Assembly (NCBI GenBank): GCA_946538445.1
Contig: CAMNGO010000074.1
Span: 1 to 8,953 of the forward strand
DNA: 8,953 nucleotides
Source: an uncultured Lachnospiraceae bacterium
GTDB taxonomy: Bacteria; Bacillota; Clostridia; Lachnospirales; Lachnospiraceae
Direction: 5' to 3'
Shown here: piece by piece, positions 1 to 5,617 of the stretch
Position numbering within the stretch: position 1 is the stretch's first letter
Layout of the letters: every line of letters starts with the position of its first letter
Notes under the pieces: model-generated
Told to the model about the DNA's origin: nothing
What the model saw: the letters and a program-made list of their open reading frames with translations, nothing else
Database searches by the model: none
Translations under genes and position numbers: made by a program

Positions 1-73
1 TGGAAGCAACGGGGCTCGAACCCATGACCTTCTGGTTGTGACCCAGACGCTCTCCCAGCTGAGCTATGCTTCC
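1..73 (-). tRNA. tRNA-Val, anticodon CAC
   Basis: Read on the minus strand this folds into a full 73-base cloverleaf: acceptor stem GGAAGCA with TGCTTCC, D arm GCTC/GAGC with loop AGCTGGGA, anticodon stem TCTGG/CCAGA, a five-base variable loop, and a T arm with loop TTCGAGC. The anticodon loop is GTCACAA, so U33 is followed by CAC, which reads the valine codon GUG. The discriminator base is A, at position 1 of the window, so whether CCA is encoded cannot be seen. Position 32 is G, where pyrimidines are usual; the rest is canonical. Confidence 0.93.
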
Positions 74-82
74 GTAGTTTGT

Positions 83-110
83 ATTATAGCACTTTTTTAG
101 GATTTGTCCA
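83..110 (-). promoter_or_regulatory. Promoter of the tRNA-Val gene
   Basis: On the minus strand there is a -35 box TGGACA (105-110), a 16-base spacer and a perfect -10 box TATAAT (83-88) preceded by TG one base upstream (extended -10). The predicted start lies about three bases before the mature tRNA 5' end, as expected for a stable RNA gene. Confidence 0.8.
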
Positions 111-137
111 TAGAAGAACAAAGGGAATAATCCTTCC

Positions 138-154
138 ATTGATTAATAATCAAT
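138..154. promoter_or_regulatory. Perfect 17-base palindromic operator upstream of LacI regulator 1
   Basis: ATTGATTA-A-TAATCAAT is a perfect inverted repeat with 8-base arms around one central base. It contains the core TGATTA-N-TAATCA that recurs upstream of araM. It covers the predicted -35 box of regulator 1, so a bound repressor would block RNA polymerase. Autorepression is the simplest inference. Confidence 0.72.
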
Positions 155-167
155 ATTCCTATAAAAT
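139..167 (+). promoter_or_regulatory. Likely promoter of LacI regulator 1
   Basis: TTGATT (139-144), a 17-base spacer and TAAAAT (162-167) form a plausible sigma-A promoter. An alternative -10, TATAAA at 160-165, leaves a 15-base spacer and fits less well. The start would be near 174, giving a leader of about 50 bases that carries a 10-base direct repeat (acatgtatag at 189-198 and 200-209). Confidence 0.55.
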
Positions 168-211
168 AGAGATAAGGATAGGAATGGAACATGTATAGCA
201 CATGTATAGAT

Positions 212-217
212 GGAGGG
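212..217 (+). promoter_or_regulatory. Ribosome binding site that sets the start of regulator 1
   Basis: GGAGGG lies seven bases before the ATG at 225. An in-frame ATG at 210 overlaps this site and has no good Shine-Dalgarno of its own, so 225 is the start. Confidence 0.85.
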
Positions 218-224
218 AACTGCC

Positions 225-1310
225 ATGCCTAAAAAGACCAAAGTTACCACCCGTGATATCGCCAGGAAATGTAATCTGTCCCAATCTACGGTATCCATGG
301 TATTGAGTGGGAGAGAGGATATCTCCTTCCGCCAGGAGACGGTGGATAAGATTATCCGGACTGCCGAAAAAATGGGCTATGTATATAAAAAAAGACCCAA
401 GAAGCCGGAGAGTACCATGAAGAAGACCGTGATGATCATGTGCCCGTCCGTGTCCACGGAGTATTATACCACCCTGATAAGGTCTATCACTTTAAGCGCG
501 GCGAGAAAAGGTCTCTATACCATGACCACATATACCATGAGGGATAGGAAAAAGGAGGAAACCTATCTTAACATGGCAGCGGATGCGGGCATGTACGGGG
601 TGATCTATACCTATGCTCCCCAGGCCATAGACCGGATCAATGAACTCCGAAAAAAGGTTCTTTTCATCCTGATCAATGACTATAACGAGAAGCTTCGTGT
701 TCCATTGATCGAGCTGGACAGCAAACGCTCCGGGATTATGATCGGGGACCATCTGATCTCCCTGGGACATCGCCATATCGCCTACATGACAACACCTCTG
801 GATCCTGTGGAACTTCCCCGTATCCGCAGGCTGGATGGACTGAAGGAGTCGTTTATCCGTGCCGGTATGGATCCTGACCAGGTGGAGACGGTGGCTCTGA
901 CCCAGCAGCAGTGGGATTATTATCTTATGGGAAACCGTTACTATGATGCCGGGTATCAGCTTACCTTACAATATATGAAAAACAATGGACATAGGGCCAC
1001 TGCCTTTGTGGGAACCAATGACCAGATCTCCTTCGGAGTCATAGATGCCCTTCATAAGATGGGATATTCTATTCCTGAGGATTATTCGGTGTGTGGCTTT
1101 GATAATACCCTGGCTTCCTCCTTCAAGGGGATCTCTCTCACTACCATCGACCATTCCATCGAGGAGAAGGGGGCTTCCGCCATCAAGATCCTGGTGGACA
1201 GGCACCAGGCCAGCTCGGAGAAACCGGAGGATAAATCTTATCTGATGAGGCTGGAGTATGACCCGGTACTTCTGGTAAGAGGATCAACCGGACCCTGTCC
1301 GAACAGATAG
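225..1310 (+). CDS. LacI-family transcriptional repressor (regulator 1)
   Basis: This 361-residue protein has the LacI/GalR layout: an N-terminal helix-turn-helix (residues about 7-28, TTRDIARKCNLSQSTVSM) and a periplasmic-binding-protein-like effector domain from about residue 68 to the end. Family landmarks include ELDSKRSG, DHLISLGHRHIAY, FVGTNDQ, CGFDN and the C-terminal VRGST. The start is chosen from GGAGGG seven bases upstream. Two things are odd. The usual Arg of the recognition helix is Met25, and the hinge after Tyr52 is Lys/Pro-rich and lacks the family's ARxL helix motif. It is a paralogue of the regulator at 2761-3837, with a nearly identical recognition helix. A perfect palindrome over its own promoter suggests autorepression. 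The effector is unknown; the araB and araM neighbours suggest a pentose, polyol or their phosphates. Confidence 0.93.
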   Translation: MPKKTKVTTRDIARKCNLSQSTVSMVLSGREDISFRQETVDKIIRTAEKMGYVYKKRPKKPESTMKKTVMIMCPSVSTEYYTTLIRSITLSAARKGLYTMTTYTMRDRKKEETYLNMAADAGMYGVIYTYAPQAIDRINELRKKVLFILINDYNEKLRVPLIELDSKRSGIMIGDHLISLGHRHIAYMTTPLDPVELPRIRRLDGLKESFIRAGMDPDQVETVALTQQQWDYYLMGNRYYDAGYQLTLQYMKNNGHRATAFVGTNDQISFGVIDALHKMGYSIPEDYSVCGFDNTLASSFKGISLTTIDHSIEEKGASAIKILVDRHQASSEKPEDKSYLMRLEYDPVLLVRGSTGPCPNR

Positions 1311-1321
1311 ATATCGTATAA

Positions 1322-1368
1322 AAAAACAGAGGAATATGCAGGACCAACTGACATATTCCTCTGTTTTT
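1322..1368. terminator. Bidirectional intrinsic terminator between converging genes
   Basis: A perfect 12-base stem (1327-1338 with 1352-1363) encloses a 13-base loop and is flanked by A5 on the left and T5 on the right, which extend the stem. It therefore ends in a U-tract on either strand and serves both regulator 1 (stop at 1310) and the GpsA-like gene, whose last codon begins nine bases away. Confidence 0.9.
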
Positions 1369-1376
1369 CTGATGTA

Positions 1377-2423
1377 TTATTTCTCAACGATAGTGGTGAA
1401 ATCATCCCAAGGGATATTCACTTTTGCGCCGCCGTTGATCAGCTGATCTACATGCATCAGCAGCGGGTAATCTTCCAGGCTTACGACTCCGCGCTCAGCC
1501 AGTTTTCTGACGGCTCTTGCGGTTCTGGTAGCGATGACGATGGATTCCAGGGTTACCCCTTCCAGCTCTTTCATGGCATCCTCGAAGGACATGCCTCTAC
1601 CCAGTAAAGTACCGATTTTTCTGGTTCTTCCGCCGAAGACGGTAACATACAGGTCCCCGCCGCCGTGGATGATGTTCTCTGGACCGCCACCGATCAGCTC
1701 CAAGAGCTGGATCATTTCTTTTAAGCCCTGGCCGAAGAGGGCAGCCTGGGAATTATAATGAACAGCTCCGATCTTTCCGTCTCTGGCTTCTGCGAGACCT
1801 ACTGCCAGGCTGACACCAAGGGCATAGGCATTCTTCATGGCAACTGCGCACTCCACACCTTTCACGTCCGTGGAGAGGGAGATGTGATAGTAATCACATG
1901 CCAGGAGGGATTTGATATATTTTAAGGTTTCCATATCTTTGCCGCAGAAGGCTACGTGGGAATCATCATGGTCAGCCAGCTCATAACTGGTACATGGACC
2001 GCCGATGGCGTTGAAGTTGATATGTTTGCCTTCCGGCTGTCTCTGCTCAAAGATGGTGGGATAAGGAACCAGGGTTCCGTCTTCCAGGTCAACCATACCT
2101 TTTGTGACGGTAAGGAGCGGAACTTCTTCCGGGAGTACCGGCAGAATCTCATCACAGAACCAGTCCAGACCAAAACTGCTTACTCCGCCCAGGATCAGAT
2201 CAGCACCTTCCAGAGCTTCTGCCAGCTCTTCAATCTGATAGTACTTGATGCCATGATGTAAGGTTCTTTTTAATGTGATATGGAAATCATCTTTACGAAG
2301 GCCGTCGATGATATCTCTGTCCAGAGGGGATCCTACCAGACGGACCTCATGGCCGTTCTCAAAAGCCGGAAATGTGATAGCTGAGTTCATCTGTCCTGCA
2401 CATACGAAAGTAATAACGCTCAT
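1377..2423 (-). CDS. GpsA-like NAD(P)-dependent dehydrogenase, divergent
   Basis: This 348-residue protein follows the glycerol-3-phosphate dehydrogenase (GpsA) fold from end to end. It has an N-terminal Rossmann start (ITFVCAGQMNSA), the TKG motif with Lys108, IGGPCTSYELA in the place of the GPSFA region, VECAVAMKNAYALG with the likely catalytic Lys197, NSQAALFGQGLKEM, and HGGGDLYVT with Asp257. Two landmarks differ from classical GpsA: the dinucleotide loop GxGxxG/A is reduced to CAGQMNSA, and the phosphate-binding Ser-Arg-Asn is TRK (residues 267-269). The substrate may therefore not be DHAP/glycerol-3-phosphate, and no gpsA symbol is assigned. AGGAGGA seven bases upstream supports the ATG at 2423. 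It is transcribed divergently from regulator 2, across a region with repressor half-sites. A related ketopantoate- or opine-type reductase is less likely given the full set of GpsA motifs. Confidence 0.8.
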   Translation of the reverse strand: MSVITFVCAGQMNSAITFPAFENGHEVRLVGSPLDRDIIDGLRKDDFHITLKRTLHHGIKYYQIEELAEALEGADLILGGVSSFGLDWFCDEILPVLPEEVPLLTVTKGMVDLEDGTLVPYPTIFEQRQPEGKHINFNAIGGPCTSYELADHDDSHVAFCGKDMETLKYIKSLLACDYYHISLSTDVKGVECAVAMKNAYALGVSLAVGLAEARDGKIGAVHYNSQAALFGQGLKEMIQLLELIGGGPENIIHGGGDLYVTVFGGRTRKIGTLLGRGMSFEDAMKELEGVTLESIVIATRTARAVRKLAERGVVSLEDYPLLMHVDQLINGGAKVNIPWDDFTTIVEK

Positions 2424-2520
2424 TTTTTCTTCCTCCTGATTCTCATAGATGGTTTTTCTTAATTTTTGTTTTATGTCTTTGTAAATGGTTTGTCATTGAT
2501 TTCTATCTCGCTACACCCAT

Positions 2521-2549
2521 ATTGAAACATATTTATCTTAGGCTGTCAA
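2521..2549 (-). promoter_or_regulatory. Possible promoter of the GpsA-like gene
   Basis: On the minus strand a consensus TTGACA (2544-2549) is followed after 17 bases by TTCAAT (2521-2526), preceded by TG one base upstream as in extended -10 promoters. The -10 box is only a partial match, so this is tentative. It would give a leader of about 90 bases. Confidence 0.4.
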
Positions 2550-2592
2550 ATCTCCAAAATGGCATAAATAAGCGATGATCAGGGAATTTTTA

Positions 2593-2614
2593 TTAATCAA
2601 AAAGGATTGATTAA
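2593..2614. promoter_or_regulatory. Everted pair of operator half-sites, distal copy
   Basis: TTAATCA (2593-2599) and TGATTAA (2608-2614) are perfect inverted 7-base arms separated by eight bases. They are the halves of the TGATTA-N-TAATCA operator in outward orientation, with centres 21 bases apart (two helical turns). The site lies between the two divergent promoters. Confidence 0.5.
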
Positions 2615-2645
2615 CCGATTTTTTTCCACAAAGATGATTCATGTC

Positions 2646-2674
2646 TTGCCAGAAGGGGTATTAAGGGCTATATT
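2646..2674 (+). promoter_or_regulatory. Promoter of LacI regulator 2
   Basis: TTGCCA (2646-2651), a 17-base spacer and TATATT (2669-2674) make a good sigma-A promoter. The predicted start near 2681 falls inside the adjacent half-site pair at 2679-2702, which fits autorepression. Confidence 0.65.
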
Positions 2675-2678
2675 AGAA

Positions 2679-2702
2679 TTAATCAATTGTTGTTTTGATT
2701 AA
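2679..2702. promoter_or_regulatory. Everted pair of operator half-sites at the regulator 2 start point
   Basis: TTAATCAA (2679-2686) and TTGATTAA (2695-2702) are perfect 8-base inverted arms around an eight-base spacer. They begin at the predicted transcription start of regulator 2. The arms match the halves of the perfect operators at 138-154, 7075-7087 and 7172-7184. Confidence 0.6.
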
Positions 2703-2745
2703 TATGGAAGCTGTTAATTAAAATAAATCAAAATAAATGATTCAT

Positions 2746-2752
2746 AGAGGGA
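2746..2752 (+). promoter_or_regulatory. Ribosome binding site that sets the start of regulator 2
   Basis: AGAGGGA lies eight bases before the ATG at 2761. The in-frame ATG at 2737 precedes this site and lies in A+T-rich leader without a Shine-Dalgarno. Starting at 2761 also aligns the N-terminus with regulator 1 residue for residue. Confidence 0.8.
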
Positions 2753-2760
2753 CGGATAAG

Positions 2761-3837
2761 ATGGGAAAGAGGAATAAGGTTACCACCAGAGATATCGCGG
2801 AGTATGCCGGAGTATCTCAATCTACGGTTTCAATGATATTAAGCGGGAAGAAGAATGTCTCCTTTATGCCGGAGACAGAGAGTAAAGTGTGGGAGGCCGC
2901 CAGAAAACTTGGTTATAAGAAACCGGTCAAGAAGGCTGCCGCCATGGAGAACAGCCTGTCAGATACCATACTGATCATCGCGCCTCTCCTGACCAACAGC
3001 TACTATACCACCATCATCCACTCCGTCCTGGAACAGGCCCAGAGCCTGGGATACCAGGTCCTGACGGAGGTTACTTTCCGGGATCCGGAGAGGGAATCAC
3101 AGATTCTCTCCCTGCCCAAAAGCAGCAGACTGGCAGGGATCATCATTCTTTATCCCATCCGCAAGATAGCAGAGGCTAATGCTATATCAAAAAATCTCCC
3201 TGTTGTTATGGTGGGAGAGAAGCCTGACAACATCCGGTTTGATTCTGTGGAGCTGGACAGCAAGAAGCCCGGGTATATCATGGCGGACCACCTCATCTCC
3301 CTGGGACACAGACATCTTGCATTTATCTCCTCCCCCATGGGGAAACATGAGATCAGCCGCCTGCGGAGGCTGGAAGGGATCCGGATGGCCTACGAAGACA
3401 GGGGTCTGGATAAGGACCTTGTGCGGGTATTTACACCCACATCCGCCGAATTCCGGGATTATGCCTATCAGTCGGCAGAGTACCAGGTAGGATGCCGGAT
3501 GACGGAAAAAGTCCTGGATTCCGGTATGCCCATCACTGCTTTTATCGGACAAAATGACATGACTGCCTACGGGATCCTGTCAGCCCTTACACAGAGAGGG
3601 CATAAGGTACCCAGAGATTATTCAGTGGCAGGTTTTGATAATTCCGTTCTTTCCGCTATGCCCCAGATATCCCTGACCACAGTGGAGCACGCAGCGGTGC
3701 AAAAAGGCAAGGATGCGGTCAACCTGATTCACAGCAGAAACCATCAGGATTCCAGGCCTGACAGTATGTCACGGATCACACGGATGGAATATGAACCCAG
3801 ACTGATCATACGACAGTCCACCGGAAAGAAGAAATAA
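2761..3837 (+). CDS. LacI-family transcriptional repressor (regulator 2)
   Basis: This 358-residue LacI/GalR protein has a helix-turn-helix at residues about 7-28 (TTRDIAEYAGVSQSTVSM) and an effector-binding domain from about residue 69. The landmarks are ELDSKKPG, DHLISLGHRHLAF, RLRRLEGI, FIGQNDM, AGFDNS and C-terminal IIRQST. It is clearly a paralogue of regulator 1: positions 18-29 differ at one residue, and both carry Met25 in place of the usual recognition-helix Arg. As in regulator 1, the hinge after Tyr52 (KKPVKKAAAMENS) lacks the ARxL motif. It converges on araB and diverges from the GpsA-like gene. Half-sites of the shared operator begin at its predicted transcription start, so it is probably autoregulated or repressed by its paralogue. 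The inducer is not known. Confidence 0.94.
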   Translation: MGKRNKVTTRDIAEYAGVSQSTVSMILSGKKNVSFMPETESKVWEAARKLGYKKPVKKAAAMENSLSDTILIIAPLLTNSYYTTIIHSVLEQAQSLGYQVLTEVTFRDPERESQILSLPKSSRLAGIIILYPIRKIAEANAISKNLPVVMVGEKPDNIRFDSVELDSKKPGYIMADHLISLGHRHLAFISSPMGKHEISRLRRLEGIRMAYEDRGLDKDLVRVFTPTSAEFRDYAYQSAEYQVGCRMTEKVLDSGMPITAFIGQNDMTAYGILSALTQRGHKVPRDYSVAGFDNSVLSAMPQISLTTVEHAAVQKGKDAVNLIHSRNHQDSRPDSMSRITRMEYEPRLIIRQSTGKKK

Positions 3838-3853
3838 TCTGTACACAGAACAG

Positions 3854-3878
3854 AAAAAAGGGGACCCGAGGTCCCCTT
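3854..3878 (-). terminator. Intrinsic terminator of the araM-araB operon
   Basis: The stem AAGGGGACC/GGTCCCCTT (3858-3866 with 3870-3878) has a three-base loop. In the minus direction it is followed by a run of six T (3854-3859 on plus are A), twenty bases past the araB stop. In the plus direction it is followed only by TTAAGCATTTT, so it would stop regulator 2 transcripts less efficiently. Confidence 0.88.
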
Positions 3879-3898
3879 AAGCATTTTATGCAGTTATA

Positions 3899-5563
3899 TT
3901 ATTTGTTTTCTTCACGAATTTTGTTGAGACGTTTCATCACGTCATTGGCACCTCTGCCGAAGTAGTCGAGAAGGGTATTGTACTCTGCGTAGAGTTTGTC
4001 ATATACGGCTACCTGTGCAGGATTCGGAACGTATGTCTTATCCTGGAGTTTGGCAAATTTTGCTGCGATTTCGTTGGCATCTTTGTAGCCTGTTACGCTT
4101 TCCGGTGCTGCTGCTGTACCGAGAACAGCTGCGCCGAGGGCACATGCCTGATCGGAAGCACAAACCTTGATTTCACGGTTCAGGACATCGGTGTAGATCT
4201 GAACGATCAGAGAGTTCTTGGATGGGATACCACCACTGAGTACTACTCTGTTAACCGGGATACCGGCTTTCTCAAAACTTTCCACGATGGCTCTGGTGCC
4301 GTATGCGGTTGCTTCGATGAGGGCGAGATAGATATCCTCCGGTTTGGTGAGCAGGTTCATACCGATGATCAGACCGTTCAGGTCGAAATCCATCAGCGGA
4401 GAACGTACACCGTTGAACCAGTCAAGGGCTACCAGTCCGCTTGCACCTGCCTTGTAACCGGCAAGTTTTTCAGAAAGAAGCTGATGAACGCTGATTCCTT
4501 TCTCTCTTGCCTGACGGGCATATGATTCCGGAACACAGTTGTCCACAAACCATGCAAAATGATCACCTACACAGGACTGACCTGCTTCGATTCCGAAGAA
4601 TCCAGGCATGATACCGTCTTTGATGATACCCTGGATACCTTCGATCTTTCCGCTGTGGTCTGCCAGCATCAGATGGCAGGAGGAGGTTCCCATGATGATC
4701 ATTAACTCGCCGGGTTCTCCAACACCGCCGCCCGGTACGGAACAGTGAGCATCGATGATACCGGTTCCCACAGGAGTTCCTGCCAGAAGTCCCAGCTCTC
4801 TTGCCATGGAATCACACAGATGACCTGCGCAGGCACCGATTGGCAGAACAGGGATGTTGAATTTATCTTCCACAAAGTTTTCCATCTTGGGATCCAGTGC
4901 CTTGAAGAAGTCCTTGGACGGGAATCCTGTCTCATGATTATAGAACATCTTGAAACCGGCTGTACATGCAGAAGTAGTCAGCTCATCTGTCATCTCCCAG
5001 AGAATCCAGTCCATTGCCTCCATAAAATAATCTGCCTTCTCATAAACATCCGGTGCATGATGTAATGTCTCGAGGATCTTCGGGATGGTCCATTCACTGG
5101 AGACTTTTCCGCCGTACATATCCATGAAGGATTCATTTCTCTCTCTGGCAACCTTGTCGATGAATGCAGCTTCCGGCTCTGCCCCGTGATGTTTCCACAG
5201 TTTTACATAAGCGTGTTTCTCATGGGCGAATTCTGCTGTCATGCTCAGAGGGGTTTTGTCTTTCTTAACGGGCATGATGGTAGCGGATGTGAAGTCAACG
5301 CCGATACCGATGATTTCTTCCGGAAGTACCTTGCTTTCTTTCATTACACCACGGACAACCGTGATCAATCCTTCCAGGTAATCACTGGGATCCTGGAGTG
5401 ACCATGCCGGCGGCAGGGATTCTCCGGTGGGGATGTGGGTCTCCATGCAGGCATGTGGGTATTCGTAGACACTCTGTGCGATTTCCGTTCCATCTGCGAT
5501 GTCCACCAGAAGTGCCCTTACTGATAATGTACCGTAATCCAATCCGATTGCATATTTTTTCAT
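3899..5563 (-). CDS. araB: L-ribulokinase (AraB), FGGY carbohydrate kinase
   Basis: This 554-residue kinase would phosphorylate L-ribulose to L-ribulose 5-phosphate with ATP in the cytoplasm, the second step of L-arabinose catabolism. The length and motifs match AraB rather than the shorter xylulose or glycerol kinases. Seen are the N-terminal phosphate loop GLDYGTLSVRALLVD (residues 7-21), GIGVDFTSATIMP, SSEWTIPKI, IIDAHCSVPGGG with the likely catalytic base Asp271, MGTSSCHLM, GIEAGQSCVGDHFAWF, ALDWFNGVRSPL, EATAYGTRAIVESF, and the C-terminal SGGIPSKN and SDQACALGAA. AGGAGGT five bases before the ATG is strong. It follows araM by 54 bases on the same strand and ends at a clear terminator, so the two form one operon. 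No araA (isomerase) or araD (epimerase) lies in the window. Other ketopentose substrates of the FGGY family cannot be excluded. Confidence 0.9.
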   Translation of the reverse strand: MKKYAIGLDYGTLSVRALLVDIADGTEIAQSVYEYPHACMETHIPTGESLPPAWSLQDPSDYLEGLITVVRGVMKESKVLPEEIIGIGVDFTSATIMPVKKDKTPLSMTAEFAHEKHAYVKLWKHHGAEPEAAFIDKVARERNESFMDMYGGKVSSEWTIPKILETLHHAPDVYEKADYFMEAMDWILWEMTDELTTSACTAGFKMFYNHETGFPSKDFFKALDPKMENFVEDKFNIPVLPIGACAGHLCDSMARELGLLAGTPVGTGIIDAHCSVPGGGVGEPGELMIIMGTSSCHLMLADHSGKIEGIQGIIKDGIMPGFFGIEAGQSCVGDHFAWFVDNCVPESYARQAREKGISVHQLLSEKLAGYKAGASGLVALDWFNGVRSPLMDFDLNGLIIGMNLLTKPEDIYLALIEATAYGTRAIVESFEKAGIPVNRVVLSGGIPSKNSLIVQIYTDVLNREIKVCASDQACALGAAVLGTAAAPESVTGYKDANEIAAKFAKLQDKTYVPNPAQVAVYDKLYAEYNTLLDYFGRGANDVMKRLNKIREENK

Positions 5564-5617
5564 TGTGTACCTCCTCTTATTCTTAAATTGATTTATGATA
5601 GTTTTTGCTAATCTTAA

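Larger units (their letters stand above)
2424..2760. promoter_or_regulatory. Divergent control region between the GpsA-like gene and LacI regulator 2
   Basis: This 337-base A+T-rich stretch holds no convincing gene. It contains the two divergent promoters, two everted pairs of the TTAATCA/TGATTAA half-site, a 9-base palindrome ATGATTCAT present twice (2634-2642 and 2737-2745), and the leader of regulator 2 with an imperfect direct repeat (2721-2730 and 2731-2740). Each element that can be placed is listed separately. Confidence 0.7.

Noticed and set aside
1..73. tRNA gene as an integration site for a genomic island covering this window
   Set aside because: The tRNA 3' end faces out of the window to the left, so an island would lie on the other side. 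No integrase or repeat of the tRNA end was seen here.
1882..1899. Perfect inverted repeat ATGTGAT-AGTA-ATCACAT, matching the CRP consensus TGTGA-N6-TCACA
   Set aside because: It is inside the GpsA-like coding region, about 500 bases from either gene end, and encodes ordinary residues. Clostridia do not generally use E. coli-type CRP. Probably chance.
3881..3891. Small hairpin GCAT-TTT-ATGC after the araB terminator stem
   Set aside because: A four-base stem is too short to support a function; the neighbouring nine-base stem explains termination.
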